DNA of 41,656 nt, taken from positions 1 through 41,656 of the forward strand of contig DATASX010000091.1 in assembly GCA_036269075.1 (NCBI GenBank), given 5' to 3'. Position numbers and translations under genes: made by a program. The notes beneath the pieces are model-generated. The model was not told the DNA's origin. It made no database searches and saw only the letters and a list, made by a program, of their open reading frames with translations. Source of the stretch: Sporichthyaceae bacterium. GTDB lineage: Bacteria > Actinomycetota > Actinomycetes > Sporichthyales > Sporichthyaceae. The first letter of the stretch is position 1. Each line of letters begins with the position of its first letter. Below are positions 1 through 8,671 of this stretch, in pieces.

Positions 1-2359
1 CAGTCGGCGTCCCGTGCTCGACAGTTGGCGGGCCGGACCGAACCGACCGAAGGTGGCCTGCATGTGGCCGAACATCACCGAGCTGCGCCCGATGCCGAAG
101 GGGGCGCCGGTCAGGTCCGCCTCGGTGGCGGCCTCGGCGAAGGCGGCCAGACCCTCGGAGCAGCGGCCCTTGCCGATCGCGCTGAGCCCAACCGCCCAGA
201 GACCGTCGAGCATGTAGTAGCGGGCGCGCGGGCTCTCGCAGGATCGCAGCAACTCCACCCCGGCCCGCGCATTCTCCTCGGCGCCGTGTTGGCCGCAGAA
301 GAATCGGCCCCATCCGGACAGCTCCTGCAACCAGCCGCGGACGACCGGGTCCGCGGTCTCGTCGAGCAGGCTCAGACCTTGTTCGACGCGGGACACCAGG
401 TCCGGGGCATCGCCGCGGACGCACGCCATCTCGGCGGCGGCGGCGAACCCGAGCAACCGCCATGCCGGCGCGGCCGAGGGTGCTGCCAGGAGTCGATTCA
501 GGCGGTCGGTGGACTCCGCCAACTGGCGTTGCCAGAACAGGTCGATCGGCAGCATCAAACTCAACGCCAGGTCGATCTGGCCTGCTGCCTCGGCCCAGTC
601 CAGCGCGGACCGGAGGTTGTCGATCTCGAGCTGCAGCGCGCGTCGGGTCGACAAGTGCTCCGGGCCGTACAGACCGGCCTCGGCCGATGCAGTGACCTGT
701 GCGAAATAGGCCGCGTGCCGGCGGCGTGCCTGCTCCGCGTCCCCGGCGCCGGCCAGTCGGGTCTCGGCGAACTGGCGGACGGTCTCCAGCAGCCCGTAGC
801 GGCCGTCGTCGCTCTGCAGCACCAGCGACTTGTCCACCAGACCCGTCAGGCGATCGACCACCGCCCAGGTGTCGATAGAGGAGTCGACCCCGACGGCCTC
901 GGCCGCCGCCAAGGTGAAGCCGCCGGCGAACACCGACAGCCGACACAACATGGCGCGTTCGTCGTCGCTGAGCAGGTTGTAGCTCCACTCGACCGAGGCC
1001 TCCAAGGCCCGATGCCGCGGCAACGCGCGACGGCTGCCGCCGGTCAACAACTCGAAGTGATCCCCCAGCCGTTCGGCGATCTGACTCGGCGTCATCGATC
1101 GACAACGAGCGGCGGCCAGCTCGATCGCCAACGGGATCCCGTCCAGCCGCGCGCAGACCGTGGTGATCGCGGCGAGTTCGTCAGGGCCGACCCGCATCGT
1201 CGGCCGGGCCAGTGCCGCGCGGTCGACGAACAGCGCCACCGATTCACACCCGGCGCCGTCCGGGCCGGCCGGCCGGCCCAGCGTCGGGATTCGATAAGTC
1301 GTCTCGCCGAGGGTCCCGAGCGGTTCCCGGCTCGTGGCCAGTACCGAACTCCCACGCAACCCGCGAGCAGTCGCTCGGCCACTGCGGCCGCGCCGTCGAG
1401 CAGGTGCTCGCAGTTGTCCAGCACCACCAGGGCCACCGAATCGGTGAACCGGTCGGCCAACGTGTCCAGGATCGGCTGCCCCGGCACCTCGGTAACCCCG
1501 GCCGCCGTCGCCAGGGTGCGGCCGACAAGGTCGGGATCGGTCAACGGCGCCAGATCGGCGAACCAGACCCCGTCGGGGAAATCGTCGAGCACCTCGGCAC
1601 CCAGTTGAACGGCCAGGCGGGTCTTGCCGCACCCACCGGCTCCGGCCAACGTGACGTGGCGACGGTCGGCCAACAGCAGGGTGGTCTCGGCCAACTCCCC
1701 GGCCCGTCCGACGAAGCTGGTCACCTGCAGCGGCAGGTTCGTCAGCGCGCGGTTCAACGACCGCAACGGGCCGAACTCGAACGGCAACCCGGGTCCGCAC
1801 AGCTGCGCCACCCGCTCGGGCTGCGACAGATCCCGCAACTGGTGCGCCCCCAGGTCCCGCAGGAACACCGCCCGGTCAGGTGCTCGGCCACCGGCGCCGC
1901 GGTCGCCCCGGACACCAGAACCTGCCCGCCGCGGGCCAACGCCCGCAACCGCGCACACCGGTTCAGCGTCTCCCCCATGTACCGGCCACCCTCGCGATCC
2001 TGGGCCGCACCGGTGTGCACCGCGATGCGCAGCGCCGCCGAGAGACCCTCCGGCCAGGGCTCGGCGCACAACGCGGCCTACAGGTCCGCGGCGAACTCCA
2101 CGGCATCCACCGGGCGCGCGAACGCGACCACGAAGTTGTCGCCCTCGCCCTGCTCGGGCGGACGATGCCCGGCCCGAACATCGGCGTGCTCGACCACCAA
2201 AGCGTCCAAGCGCGCCAGAACCTCGGGCATCACCGCGGCGTGGTCCTCCCACAACCGGGTCGACCCCACCATGTCGCCGAGCACGAAGCTCACCGTGCCG
2301 CTGGGCCGAGCCGTGGCCGCGCCGCGGGTTCCTGTCTCCATCCGAATGCTCACGCCCAT
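1..2359 (-). pseudogene. Broken cyclase-domain / NB-ARC ATPase transcriptional regulator (partial)
   Basis: Reading leftward from an ATG at 2359, the protein opens with a class III nucleotide cyclase homology domain. The metal-site motifs GDMVGST and GDNFVVAF are present. It continues as an NB-ARC/AAA ATPase with Walker A GAGGCGKT and Walker B-like VALVVLDN, then a long helical, TPR-like stretch that runs off the left edge. Three lesions interrupt it. A TAG at 2078-2080 stands where the family normally has a residue such as Gln, one base is missing near 1877, and one G is missing near 1344, where restoring it gives the expected VLATSREPLG. Each side of every lesion still reads as family sequence, and the frame is open from 1344 to base 1. 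Such proteins are usually large cytosolic regulators. It is either a recent pseudogene or affected by sequencing errors; the nonsense codon plus two indels favours decay. Confidence 0.8.
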
Positions 2360-2562
2360 AGGTCATCAGCCTGGAACTGGCACAACCTCACCCACCTGGG
2401 GGATATCGACATCCTGTCCCGGACGGGCGGTCCCCGATAGTGCGGCCGTACAGGGGCGGGCGTCCGCGTACCGAAGCGTGTCGGTCGGTTCATTCCTCGG
2501 CGAAGCCTGATGCTTATGTTATCTATGTGACTGGTGTGTTTTTTCTCTGACCAGGAGCATCG
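2360..2562. other. Divergent intergenic region
   Basis: This stretch separates the broken regulator (minus strand) from the membrane glycosyltransferase (plus strand). It contains the most AT-rich patch nearby, at about 2510-2550. A TATGTT at 2516-2521 fits the loose actinobacterial -10 pattern, but I find no -35 hexamer at proper spacing. It probably carries promoters for both directions. No gene is supported here. Confidence 0.35.
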
Positions 2563-2697
2563 ATGGCCGATCGCTCTCGCGTGCCGCGTCCTTCCGTCGT
2601 GATTCCGGCGCAGCGGGCCGGGCGACTCGCGGTGCCTGCCGAACGGCCGGGCCTCTTCCCCGTGCAGCGCTCCCGCGATGGCGAGACCGATGGCTGA
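2563..2697 (+). CDS. Possible 44-codon leader ORF
   Basis: An ATG at 2563 follows an AGGAG (2553-2557) by 5 bases, the best ribosome binding site in the area. The frame runs 44 codons and stops with a TGA at 2695-2697. That stop overlaps the second possible start (ATG at 2690) of the membrane glycosyltransferase, while the glycosyltransferase starts have no clear Shine-Dalgarno of their own. This layout would suit a translated leader that couples translation to the downstream gene. The predicted peptide is Arg- and Pro-rich and resembles nothing I recognise. Alternatively, it marks the original start of the main gene, now out of frame. Confidence 0.3.
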   Translation: MADRSRVPRPSVVIPAQRAGRLAVPAERPGLFPVQRSRDGETDG

Positions 2698-4921
2698 CGA
2701 GCGCACTGTGCCGGGCGGCCCGGACGCGACGATCGGGGGCTGTCCCGGCTCCGATCCCGCAGGCGCTGCGGGCGAGGCAGTCCCGGGCCCGGTTGGCTCC
2801 GCCGTCGAGGACGACCTCGAGGCCCTGCACCGGTGGCAGGACGGCCTGGACCTGTGGGTCGATTCAGTTCTGGAGGCAAGCGCCGCCGATCGCAGTTCGA
2901 CCGGCGAGCAGGCGGCTGAGCCCGGCGAACCCGGCCCGGTGCTACCGCCGCAGGTGCGTGCTGACGGTGCCGTGGACTCCACGACGAAAGCCTCGGTCTT
3001 CTCGCCGTTCCGGGTGCCGGGCACTCGCCGGGCCCCGGACGTCGCGGCGGCACCGACCGAGACTCCGCCGCAGGTTGAACCGGCCTGGCGTAGTCGCCCC
3101 GTGCGGCGCGCGGACGGAGCGTTGCCCGCGGCCCCGCTGGTGCCGCGGTGCCGAGAGCGCCGCCCGGTCGAGGACCCGCCGCCGGTCACGGTCGCACCGG
3201 CGAAGGCGACGCGGGGCTCGCATCGCTACCTGTCGTGGGTCTGTCTGGCCCTGGCTGCGGTCGCCCTCGCGCTGGGTTTCGTCTTCATCCGCTACACCGA
3301 CGACTCGTCGTTCATGGCCTTCCGCTACGCCGCGACTTGGGTGCACACCCACCACTGGGCGTGGGACCCGAAGGGTCCCTCGGTGCAGGGTCACTCCAGC
3401 TTCGCCTGGGCCGCGCTGTCGATCGTGCCGGTCCTGCTGCACGTGCCGAACGAGCTGTTCTTCAAATGCGTTGCCGTGGGCCTGCTGGCCGGCTTCGCGG
3501 TGTGGACACATCGCCTGCGGCTGCCCCGGGTGCAACAGTTCCTGCTGCTGGCGACCGCCGCGTTGAGCCCGGTCTTCTTCATCCAGCTCTTCTCCGGTGC
3601 CGAGACGGTGGCTTTTGCGCTCGCCGTGACGATGCTGTTCGCCGGGCTGTACCGGACGGGCCGGTTCGGGCCGCTGGGTTGGGCCACCGCGATCGGCCTG
3701 GTGCTGCTGCGTCCGGAAGGCCTCGGGTACTGCGCGGTCGCGGTGCTCTGGGCGCTGGTGCTGGACCGCCGGGCGCTGCACCTGTGCGGTGCGGCGCTGG
3801 TGACTGCCTGGGTCGGGATCTACTGGGCCGCCGGCGGCGAGCAATTCGGTTACCGGTGGCCGAATTGGCTGTCCGTCGCCACGGGCGACGGGAGCGACTG
3901 GGACCGGTTCATGGCCGGCGCCGCCGTGGTCGGTCCGGTCGTGCTGGTGGCCGCGCTGACTGCGCTGGCCGTGGTGGTCCTGGTCGGGCGCAATCGGCGT
4001 CGGCCGGTGTGGCGGCGGGTGTTCGGACCCACGGTCCGGCGGGATGCCACCCCACTGGTGCTGGGGCTGACTGCCGCGTTGGTCCTGCTCGGCGGCTACC
4101 ACCGGTGGGCGTTGCCGGGTGACTACGCAGGTCGGTTGATCTGGCAGGCGATCTTCCCGGTCGTGGCGGTCGCGTTGGCGCGCCCGCTGATCGTGCGCCG
4201 CCCGAGCGATGCGCAGGGCCTGCGCGACGGTTGGGCCATGGCGGCGGTCTTCGTCGCTGCCGCCGCGGTGGTCGTCGCGACCGCCGATCGGCATGCTCAG
4301 CAGGGCGTGTTGCTGGGGACCGGTGCCGCCCTGGCGATCGGCCTCGTCGACCGGATCGTGCTGCGCGATCGGGGTGCCACGGCGGTGGCCGCGGCGGGCC
4401 TGGCGGTCCTGATCTCGTGGATCCCGGCGACGGACGCGGTCGGTTTCGCCGCCTACCGGTACCGACTGCAGGATTCGCAGGTCGCGTTGGGTGTCCTGCT
4501 GCGCGACTCCCACCTGCGCGGCGCGGTCGCGACCGCGGATGCCGGCGTGCTGGCGTTCGAGTTGCCGGGTCGGGTGATCGACCTGGCGCGGCGTACCGAC
4601 ACCGATCTGACGCAGGATCAGGTCCAGGTGGTCATCGGGGTCTCGCAGGCGCCCGATGCCCGCGTCATCGAGTCCACTCTCGGGCAACAGGTGGCCGACG
4701 CGTGGGCCAGAAGCTCCCAGTTCGAGTTCCTGCCCGGCCCGGAATTCGCCCCCGGGTACTGGCTGAACCTGTGGGTCGACCCGGCCGTGGCGACCCCGGC
4801 GTTCGTCCAGGCGTTGCACGAGCTGACGCAGCGTTCCATCGTGCGCAACCGGCACAGCGACGCTCACCTGCTGCACCACCACCTGTTCGACCTCCCCTTC
4901 CTGCATGCGAAAAGGTCCTGA
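2678..4921 (+). CDS. GT-C-like integral membrane glycosyltransferase
   Basis: The 747-residue product has a Pro/Ala/Arg-rich, presumably cytosolic N-terminus of about 180 residues. It is followed by roughly ten hydrophobic segments and a soluble C-terminal part of about 150 residues. Just after the first membrane segment, near residue 204, is YTDDSSFMAFRYA, then a Trp-rich loop and GHSSFAW. This matches the Asp-Asp first-loop signature of polyprenyl-phosphate-sugar-dependent GT-C enzymes, including the actinobacterial arabinosyl/mannosyl transferase group. The expected role is transfer of a sugar from a lipid carrier to a glycan or protein on the outer face of the membrane. The donor and acceptor cannot be told. 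The start is uncertain: ATG at 2678 or 2690, neither with a good ribosome binding site. The gene stands alone, followed by hairpins. Confidence 0.75.
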   Translation: MARPMADERTVPGGPDATIGGCPGSDPAGAAGEAVPGPVGSAVEDDLEALHRWQDGLDLWVDSVLEASAADRSSTGEQAAEPGEPGPVLPPQVRADGAVDSTTKASVFSPFRVPGTRRAPDVAAAPTETPPQVEPAWRSRPVRRADGALPAAPLVPRCRERRPVEDPPPVTVAPAKATRGSHRYLSWVCLALAAVALALGFVFIRYTDDSSFMAFRYAATWVHTHHWAWDPKGPSVQGHSSFAWAALSIVPVLLHVPNELFFKCVAVGLLAGFAVWTHRLRLPRVQQFLLLATAALSPVFFIQLFSGAETVAFALAVTMLFAGLYRTGRFGPLGWATAIGLVLLRPEGLGYCAVAVLWALVLDRRALHLCGAALVTAWVGIYWAAGGEQFGYRWPNWLSVATGDGSDWDRFMAGAAVVGPVVLVAALTALAVVVLVGRNRRRPVWRRVFGPTVRRDATPLVLGLTAALVLLGGYHRWALPGDYAGRLIWQAIFPVVAVALARPLIVRRPSDAQGLRDGWAMAAVFVAAAAVVVATADRHAQQGVLLGTGAALAIGLVDRIVLRDRGATAVAAAGLAVLISWIPATDAVGFAAYRYRLQDSQVALGVLLRDSHLRGAVATADAGVLAFELPGRVIDLARRTDTDLTQDQVQVVIGVSQAPDARVIESTLGQQVADAWARSSQFEFLPGPEFAPGYWLNLWVDPAVATPAFVQALHELTQRSIVRNRHSDAHLLHHHLFDLPFLHAKRS

Positions 4922-4946
4922 CCGCCGCTGGCGCGAAAGCACTCGA

Positions 4947-4969
4947 GGCTGAGTGATGAGCCCTCAGCC
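4947..4969 (+). terminator. Hairpin after the membrane glycosyltransferase
   Basis: GGCTGAG (4947-4953) and CTCAGCC (4963-4969) are perfect 7-base arms around a 9-base loop, 25 bases past the stop codon. There is no T-run, which is common for actinobacterial terminators. Confidence 0.4.
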
Positions 4970-4984
4970 GTTCGGAGGAGTGCG

Positions 4985-5012
4985 AAACCGTCTGATCGTC
5001 ATGAGGCGGTTT
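4985..5012 (+). terminator. Second hairpin in the same gap
   Basis: AAACCGTCT (4985-4993) pairs with AGGCGGTTT (5004-5012), nine pairs with one G-U, around a 10-base loop. The right arm ends in TTT. It lies 52 bases before the next start codon, so it may terminate the upstream message or act in the leader of the small membrane gene. Confidence 0.4.
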
Positions 5013-5064
5013 GTCCGTGGCCTGCGTCCAACTGCCTTGACGGCATGCGGTGACGGGAGCAGCG

Positions 5065-5304
5065 ATGAGCGACAAGACCTGGAAGCAGCTCAGCAAGTTC
5101 TGGACCTTCCGGCTGATGACGATCTTCGGGGCCATCTACTTCATCGACGGGCTGCTGATCGGCCCGACGCGGAGCGGCACGCAGACCACCGGCCACGGCT
5201 TCCGGATGGGCTTCGCGGTGGTCCTGCTGGGGATGCTCGTCGTCGCGGCCGGACATGACCTGATCGACCGCAAGGAGCACAGCCCGGGGCCGGTCACCGT
5301 CTGA
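5065..5304 (+). CDS. Small two-helix membrane protein, function unknown
   Basis: This 79-residue protein has two predicted membrane helices, about residues 14-31 (LMTIFGAIYFIDGLLIG) and 46-61 (MGFAVVLLGMLVVAAGH), joined by a short polar loop. The charged tail ends in KEHSPGPVTV. I chose the ATG at 5065 because GGGAG (5055-5059) lies five bases upstream. A GTG at 5050 would add five residues. It is not a family I can name. It converges on the RsbA-like gene with a 7-base gap, so the two do not share a message. Confidence 0.6.
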   Translation: MSDKTWKQLSKFWTFRLMTIFGAIYFIDGLLIGPTRSGTQTTGHGFRMGFAVVLLGMLVVAAGHDLIDRKEHSPGPVTV

Positions 5305-5311
5305 GCGAACC

Positions 5312-6226
5312 TCAGAGGGCGGGAAGGTGCAGCCGCACTCGCATCCCGTACGGGGTCGAGGCCAGGCGCACCACCCGGCACAGGCGTCGGGTGAGCCAGA
5401 GTCGGTCGCCGGTGCCGTCGGTGGGATGCGGCTGCAGGTAGCCGGTGATCCGGGGTTGCCGGGGTCCGCGGCAGAGCAGTTCGCCGACGAGTTCCCGGCG
5501 CGCGGTCCACACCTTCATCTGCGCTTCCACCGGCTGGTCCGGGAAGAACTGCGCCGCCGCCTCGTGCGCGGCCAGGCCGAAGTTGCGTGCCGAGCGGCCG
5601 ACCACCCCGAGTTCCAGGGCCCGCCTGGTGGCCAGGCGTGCGACGTCCTCGAAGGTGCCGTTGCGCACCACGGTCGCCTTGCTCGCCGGTGGCGGCGGCG
5701 CCAGCAGTGGCTCGAAGTCGGGGACGAACTGGCGCGGGGCCACGTAACCGGCGCAGGCGCGGGTGCCCAGCACGTCGGTCATCTCGGCGTGCGTGCGAAG
5801 GGCCTCGGCCAGCACACCGGCCGGGGTCTCACTGATCCGGTAGGGGCACACGACCTGGATCGGGACGTTGGCGAAGGCCAGGTTGCACGCCGCCTCGTAG
5901 CAGGACCACTCGGCGAGCTCGTCGGGTGCGCTCTGCTGCCACGGCGGCTCACCGATCACCCGCAGGCCGCTGTCGCCGGTCAGGCGGAAGTGCTTGGCGG
6001 CGCAGGCGGTCGCGTGGCCGGGGCTGCGGTACCAGTTGTTGGAGTCGACGAACTCCACGACGGCGGCCGGTGACAGCTCCGCGCGCAGCAGCTTGAACCG
6101 GGTGGGCGTGGCTACGACCAGCAGGCGATCGCCCGCCGCGTGGCCCTCGGCCAGGAACGGGACGAGCGTGGCCACGTACTCCCGCTCGCTAAGATACGGG
6201 AGGACCCGATGAGCAAATCCCGTCAC
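5312..6226 (-). CDS. RsbA-like regulator: MEDS domain plus anti-sigma ATPase domain
   Basis: The N-terminal ~170 residues resemble the MEDS (DcmR-type) sensory domain: FAHRVLPYLSEREYVATLVP, then a Rossmann-like VVATPTRF region and WSCYEAACN. The C-terminal ~110 residues resemble a GHKL anti-sigma/serine kinase domain, with a late glycine-box-like segment GTGDRLWLTRRLC. Proteins of this layout are called RsbA-family in Streptomyces and relatives and regulate sigma factors in stress or development. The N-box reads HEAAAQ, where HE-A-TN is usual, so the Asn that binds Mg-ATP appears replaced by Gln and kinase activity may be weak or lost. The start is a GTG at 6226 without a strong ribosome binding site; an ATG ten bases upstream is out of frame and stops at once. 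Confidence 0.75.
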   Translation of the reverse strand: MTGFAHRVLPYLSEREYVATLVPFLAEGHAAGDRLLVVATPTRFKLLRAELSPAAVVEFVDSNNWYRSPGHATACAAKHFRLTGDSGLRVIGEPPWQQSAPDELAEWSCYEAACNLAFANVPIQVVCPYRISETPAGVLAEALRTHAEMTDVLGTRACAGYVAPRQFVPDFEPLLAPPPPASKATVVRNGTFEDVARLATRRALELGVVGRSARNFGLAAHEAAAQFFPDQPVEAQMKVWTARRELVGELLCRGPRQPRITGYLQPHPTDGTGDRLWLTRRLCRVVRLASTPYGMRVRLHLPAL

Positions 6227-6289
6227 GGGGTCATCTTTTCATCGCGAGGCCCGGCGGATAAGACCCGGGCGCGCTGGGGTCCAACCCAC

Positions 6290-6307
6290 TTGCCGCAGAT
6301 GCGGTAA
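6290..6307 (+). promoter_or_regulatory. Imperfect dyad upstream of the secreted hydrolase
   Basis: TTGCCGCA, a 2-base centre, and TGCGGTAA form 8-base arms with one mismatch. It lies between the divergent RsbA-like and hydrolase genes and could bind a dimeric regulator. Confidence 0.35.
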
Positions 6308-6336
6308 AAACCCCGCTGGTAATGTGGCAAATGCGA

Positions 6337-6376
6337 TATATGATGCGCGCTACCGCTTCGTTTGATCTCAAACGAA
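6337..6376 (+). promoter_or_regulatory. Candidate promoter -10 and operator palindrome of the secreted hydrolase
   Basis: A TATATGAT at 6337-6344 looks like a -10 element in an AT-rich patch. Thirteen bases downstream, TTCGTTTGA (6357-6365) and TCAAACGAA (6368-6376) form a perfect 9-base inverted repeat with a 2-base centre. A palindrome at the probable transcription start is the usual position of a TetR-, GntR- or MarR-type repressor site. No such regulator gene lies beside it. No convincing -35 is seen. Confidence 0.55.
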
Positions 6377-6444
6377 TCGTGGCTCAGAGTTCAGGATCGC
6401 CCCAGGCTCGGGCGCACCACTGACCCCTCGAGAGGTTCCCACAT

Positions 6445-7515
6445 ATGCGCATCCCCTCCTTGCTGGCTGCCGCGGTCGCGGCCGTGACGACGATCGGGCT
6501 GCTCAGCGGCCCGGCGTCGGCCGTGCACTCCGGCACCACGGCTGTCTCGGCGTCGGACGTCGTCAAGATTCCGATCTCGTTCCACGTTAAGAACACGAAC
6601 AACACCGAGGTCTACTGCGAGTACCCGGCCGACGGTAGGGACTACACGGTCCGTGGCCTCGTGGTCGGGCCGCGGAGTGCGATCAGGTCCGGGCAGGCTG
6701 CGACGCTGTACCTGCATGCGGTCACCTGGACCTCGGACTACTTCAACCTGCCGATCCCCGGGCACAACTACGCCGAGGAGATGGCCAAGCGCGGCCACGT
6801 CTCCATCGCGGTCGACCGCCTCGGTTACGGCAAGAGTGACGAGGTTCCCGGACTGTCGACGTGCTTCGGGTCCGAGGCCGACGTCGCCCACCAGATGGTG
6901 GCGGCGCTGAAGTCCGGCAACTACACGCTCGGCAACGGTGCGCCGACCAAGTTCGCGAAGGTCTTCACCTCCGGCTCCTCGGTCGGTGGGCTGATCGCGA
7001 ATATCGAGGCTTACACGTTCAAGGACACCGCCGGGGTCTTCAACCAGTCGTGGGGCGACTGGTCGGCCGGGCCGTACGCCCTGAGTGAGGCCTTCGACGC
7101 GAACTTCCGCTGCTACCAGGGTGGCGACTACTTCAAGCCCGGGCGCCCGGAGTACGCGACCTTCGCCGCGGGCTCGCGCGACGAGTTCTACTTCGCCAGC
7201 GCGACCAAGGAGGTACGGGACAAGACCCCGGCGATGCAGCCGGACCCGTGCGGGCAGCTCATGAATCTGCAGTTCGCGATCGGCACCGACATGCAGCACC
7301 TCGGCGACATCGGTGTCCCGGTGCTGATGACCTTCGGCGACGCGGACCCGGTCTTCCCGCCGCCCTCGGCGCAGCAGATGCAGGCCCGGTACTCCGGCAG
7401 CTCGAAGGTCACCAGCATCAACATCCCGGGTGCCTCGCACTACCCGATCCTCGAGGAGCACTTCCCGGTAATGGTGGATGCCGCCAACGCTTGGTTGGCC
7501 CAGAACGGCGGTTGA
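6445..7515 (+). CDS. Secreted alpha/beta hydrolase
   Basis: The 356-residue protein begins with a Sec signal peptide, probably cut after GPASA (residue 26). The mature part has the alpha/beta hydrolase layout: a nucleophile elbow GSSVG with Ser179, the acid Asp299 or Asp301 in FGDADPVF, and His332 in GASHYP, in the right order and spacing. The family hydrolyses esters, amides or related bonds; the substrate cannot be read from sequence. Cysteines near residues 50, 136, 216 and 269 could form disulfides outside the cell. The ATG at 6445 follows a purine-rich AGAGG. The gene sits downstream of a strong palindrome and 8 bases before a lipoprotein gene, so the two are probably co-transcribed. Confidence 0.85.
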   Translation: MRIPSLLAAAVAAVTTIGLLSGPASAVHSGTTAVSASDVVKIPISFHVKNTNNTEVYCEYPADGRDYTVRGLVVGPRSAIRSGQAATLYLHAVTWTSDYFNLPIPGHNYAEEMAKRGHVSIAVDRLGYGKSDEVPGLSTCFGSEADVAHQMVAALKSGNYTLGNGAPTKFAKVFTSGSSVGGLIANIEAYTFKDTAGVFNQSWGDWSAGPYALSEAFDANFRCYQGGDYFKPGRPEYATFAAGSRDEFYFASATKEVRDKTPAMQPDPCGQLMNLQFAIGTDMQHLGDIGVPVLMTFGDADPVFPPPSAQQMQARYSGSSKVTSINIPGASHYPILEEHFPVMVDAANAWLAQNGG

Positions 7516-7523
7516 GTTCGAAG

Positions 7524-8039
7524 ATGACCGAAGCACGGCGCCGCGCTGCGATCGCAGGCGGCGCCGTGCTGTTCTTTGCGGTCGGTGCAGCGTTGGTCGG
7601 GTGCGGGCAGGATTCGCATTCGGCGGGCGCGCAGGACACGGCGAAGGTGACGACGGCGACCTCGATGATGGGGTTCGACCTGAACCGCACGGTGCACTCG
7701 TTCCAGGACACCGAGAACGGTGGGATCCAGCAGGTGGTCGCGAACAGCGCGGACGACGCGAAGGACATCGCCGCGATCCGGGCCCACCTGAGCAAGATCG
7801 CCGGACAGTTCGCGGTCGGTGACTTCAGCGACCCGGCGGCCATGCACGGGGCGAACATGCCTGGGCTGGCGGCGATGCGGTCCGGGGCCCCGAAGATGCA
7901 GATCTCCTATGCGGAGTTGCCCGCGGGTGGGCAGATCACCTTCCGCAGCGCCGATCCGGCCCAGGTCGAGGCGATCCACACCTACTTCGCGGCCCAACGC
8001 GCCGACCACAGCATGCCGGGCATGGGCATGGGGCACTGA
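7524..8039 (+). CDS. Lipoprotein with a Met/His-rich tail
   Basis: The 171-residue product has a positively charged start, a hydrophobic core and lipobox LVGC, so Cys27 should be lipidated and the protein held on the outer membrane face. The rest is soluble, with a helical middle and a C-terminal beta-rich part. It ends in MPGMGMGH, and a second methionine-rich stretch (MHGANMPGLAAM) lies in the middle. Met/His clusters outside the cell often bind copper, but that is inference. I recognise it only as a small uncharacterised actinobacterial lipoprotein. It starts 8 bases after the hydrolase stop and probably shares its message. Confidence 0.7.
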   Translation: MTEARRRAAIAGGAVLFFAVGAALVGCGQDSHSAGAQDTAKVTTATSMMGFDLNRTVHSFQDTENGGIQQVVANSADDAKDIAAIRAHLSKIAGQFAVGDFSDPAAMHGANMPGLAAMRSGAPKMQISYAELPAGGQITFRSADPAQVEAIHTYFAAQRADHSMPGMGMGH

Positions 8040-8053
8040 GCTGCAGCTGGTGT

Positions 8054-8065
8054 CCCGAATTCGGG
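8054..8065 (+). repeat. 12-base perfect palindrome between the lipoprotein genes
   Basis: CCCGAATTCGGG is fully self-complementary and lies 14 bases after the first lipoprotein stop. It could be a weak hairpin or a protein site; no T-run follows. Confidence 0.3.
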
Positions 8066-8111
8066 TTCGGGGCGTCATGAGTGGACAAATTCCGCGCTTT
8101 GCGCGCGTGCG

Positions 8112-8657
8112 GTGCCCGATGCTGTGAACGTGGTGATTCCTCGCGCGAGCTCACGTGGACTGCGGGTTCGCGTCGTCGCGACTGCGCTGCTCGGCGGTGT
8201 CGTGCTGGCCGGGTGCGGCTCCTCGGCTTCCGGCGCGCCTGCGCCGGCGGCAACCCCGAACGTGGACACCGCGGCGGTCCTGGCCGCGTACGGGAAGTTC
8301 TTCGCCGGCCAGGCAGCGATCTCGGCCGCGCCGGCGGCCCAGCGCAAGACGTTGCTCGCGCCGTTCACCACCGATCCGGAGTTGACTCAGCTGGCCGGCT
8401 CGATGGAGCAGGCCCAAGCCGGCGGCATGGTCAGCTACGGGGCGCCGGTGGTGCACCCCAAGGTCACGAAGGGCAGCGGCGACACGGCGACCGTCGCGGA
8501 CTGCCAGGACGCGAGCGGCACCGGGCTGAAGAAGGTCAGCGGTGGGAAGATCGCCACTTCCGGTGAGGCCCACGACAGCGTCTCGACGACGATGATCCGC
8601 GGCGCCGACGGCCAGTGGCGGGTCTCCGACGTGGAGTACCAGACCGCTCCCTGCTGA
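8112..8657 (+). CDS. Lipoprotein, function unknown
   Basis: The 181-residue product has a lipobox VLAGC after a hydrophobic run; Cys35 is counted from the GTG at 8112. Downstream in-frame GTG codons at 8124, 8130 and 8133 are equally possible, as none has a clear ribosome binding site. After an Ala/Pro/Ser linker comes a domain of about 120 residues. It ends in RGADGQWRVSDVEYQTAPC, resembling the SnoaL/NTF2-like or Mce-associated fold in which the last strands read GGWRV. A Cys pair (DCQD and the final Cys) may form a disulfide. The function is unknown. It converges with the VapC gene, 14 bases apart. Confidence 0.65.
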   Translation: MPDAVNVVIPRASSRGLRVRVVATALLGGVVLAGCGSSASGAPAPAATPNVDTAAVLAAYGKFFAGQAAISAAPAAQRKTLLAPFTTDPELTQLAGSMEQAQAGGMVSYGAPVVHPKVTKGSGDTATVADCQDASGTGLKKVSGGKIATSGEAHDSVSTTMIRGADGQWRVSDVEYQTAPC

Positions 8658-8671
8658 GTGCCGGCGCACTG

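Noticed and set aside
25-1608. 527-codon plus-strand frame
   Set aside because: Exact antisense shadow of the NB-ARC regulator, whose family motifs read on the minus strand.
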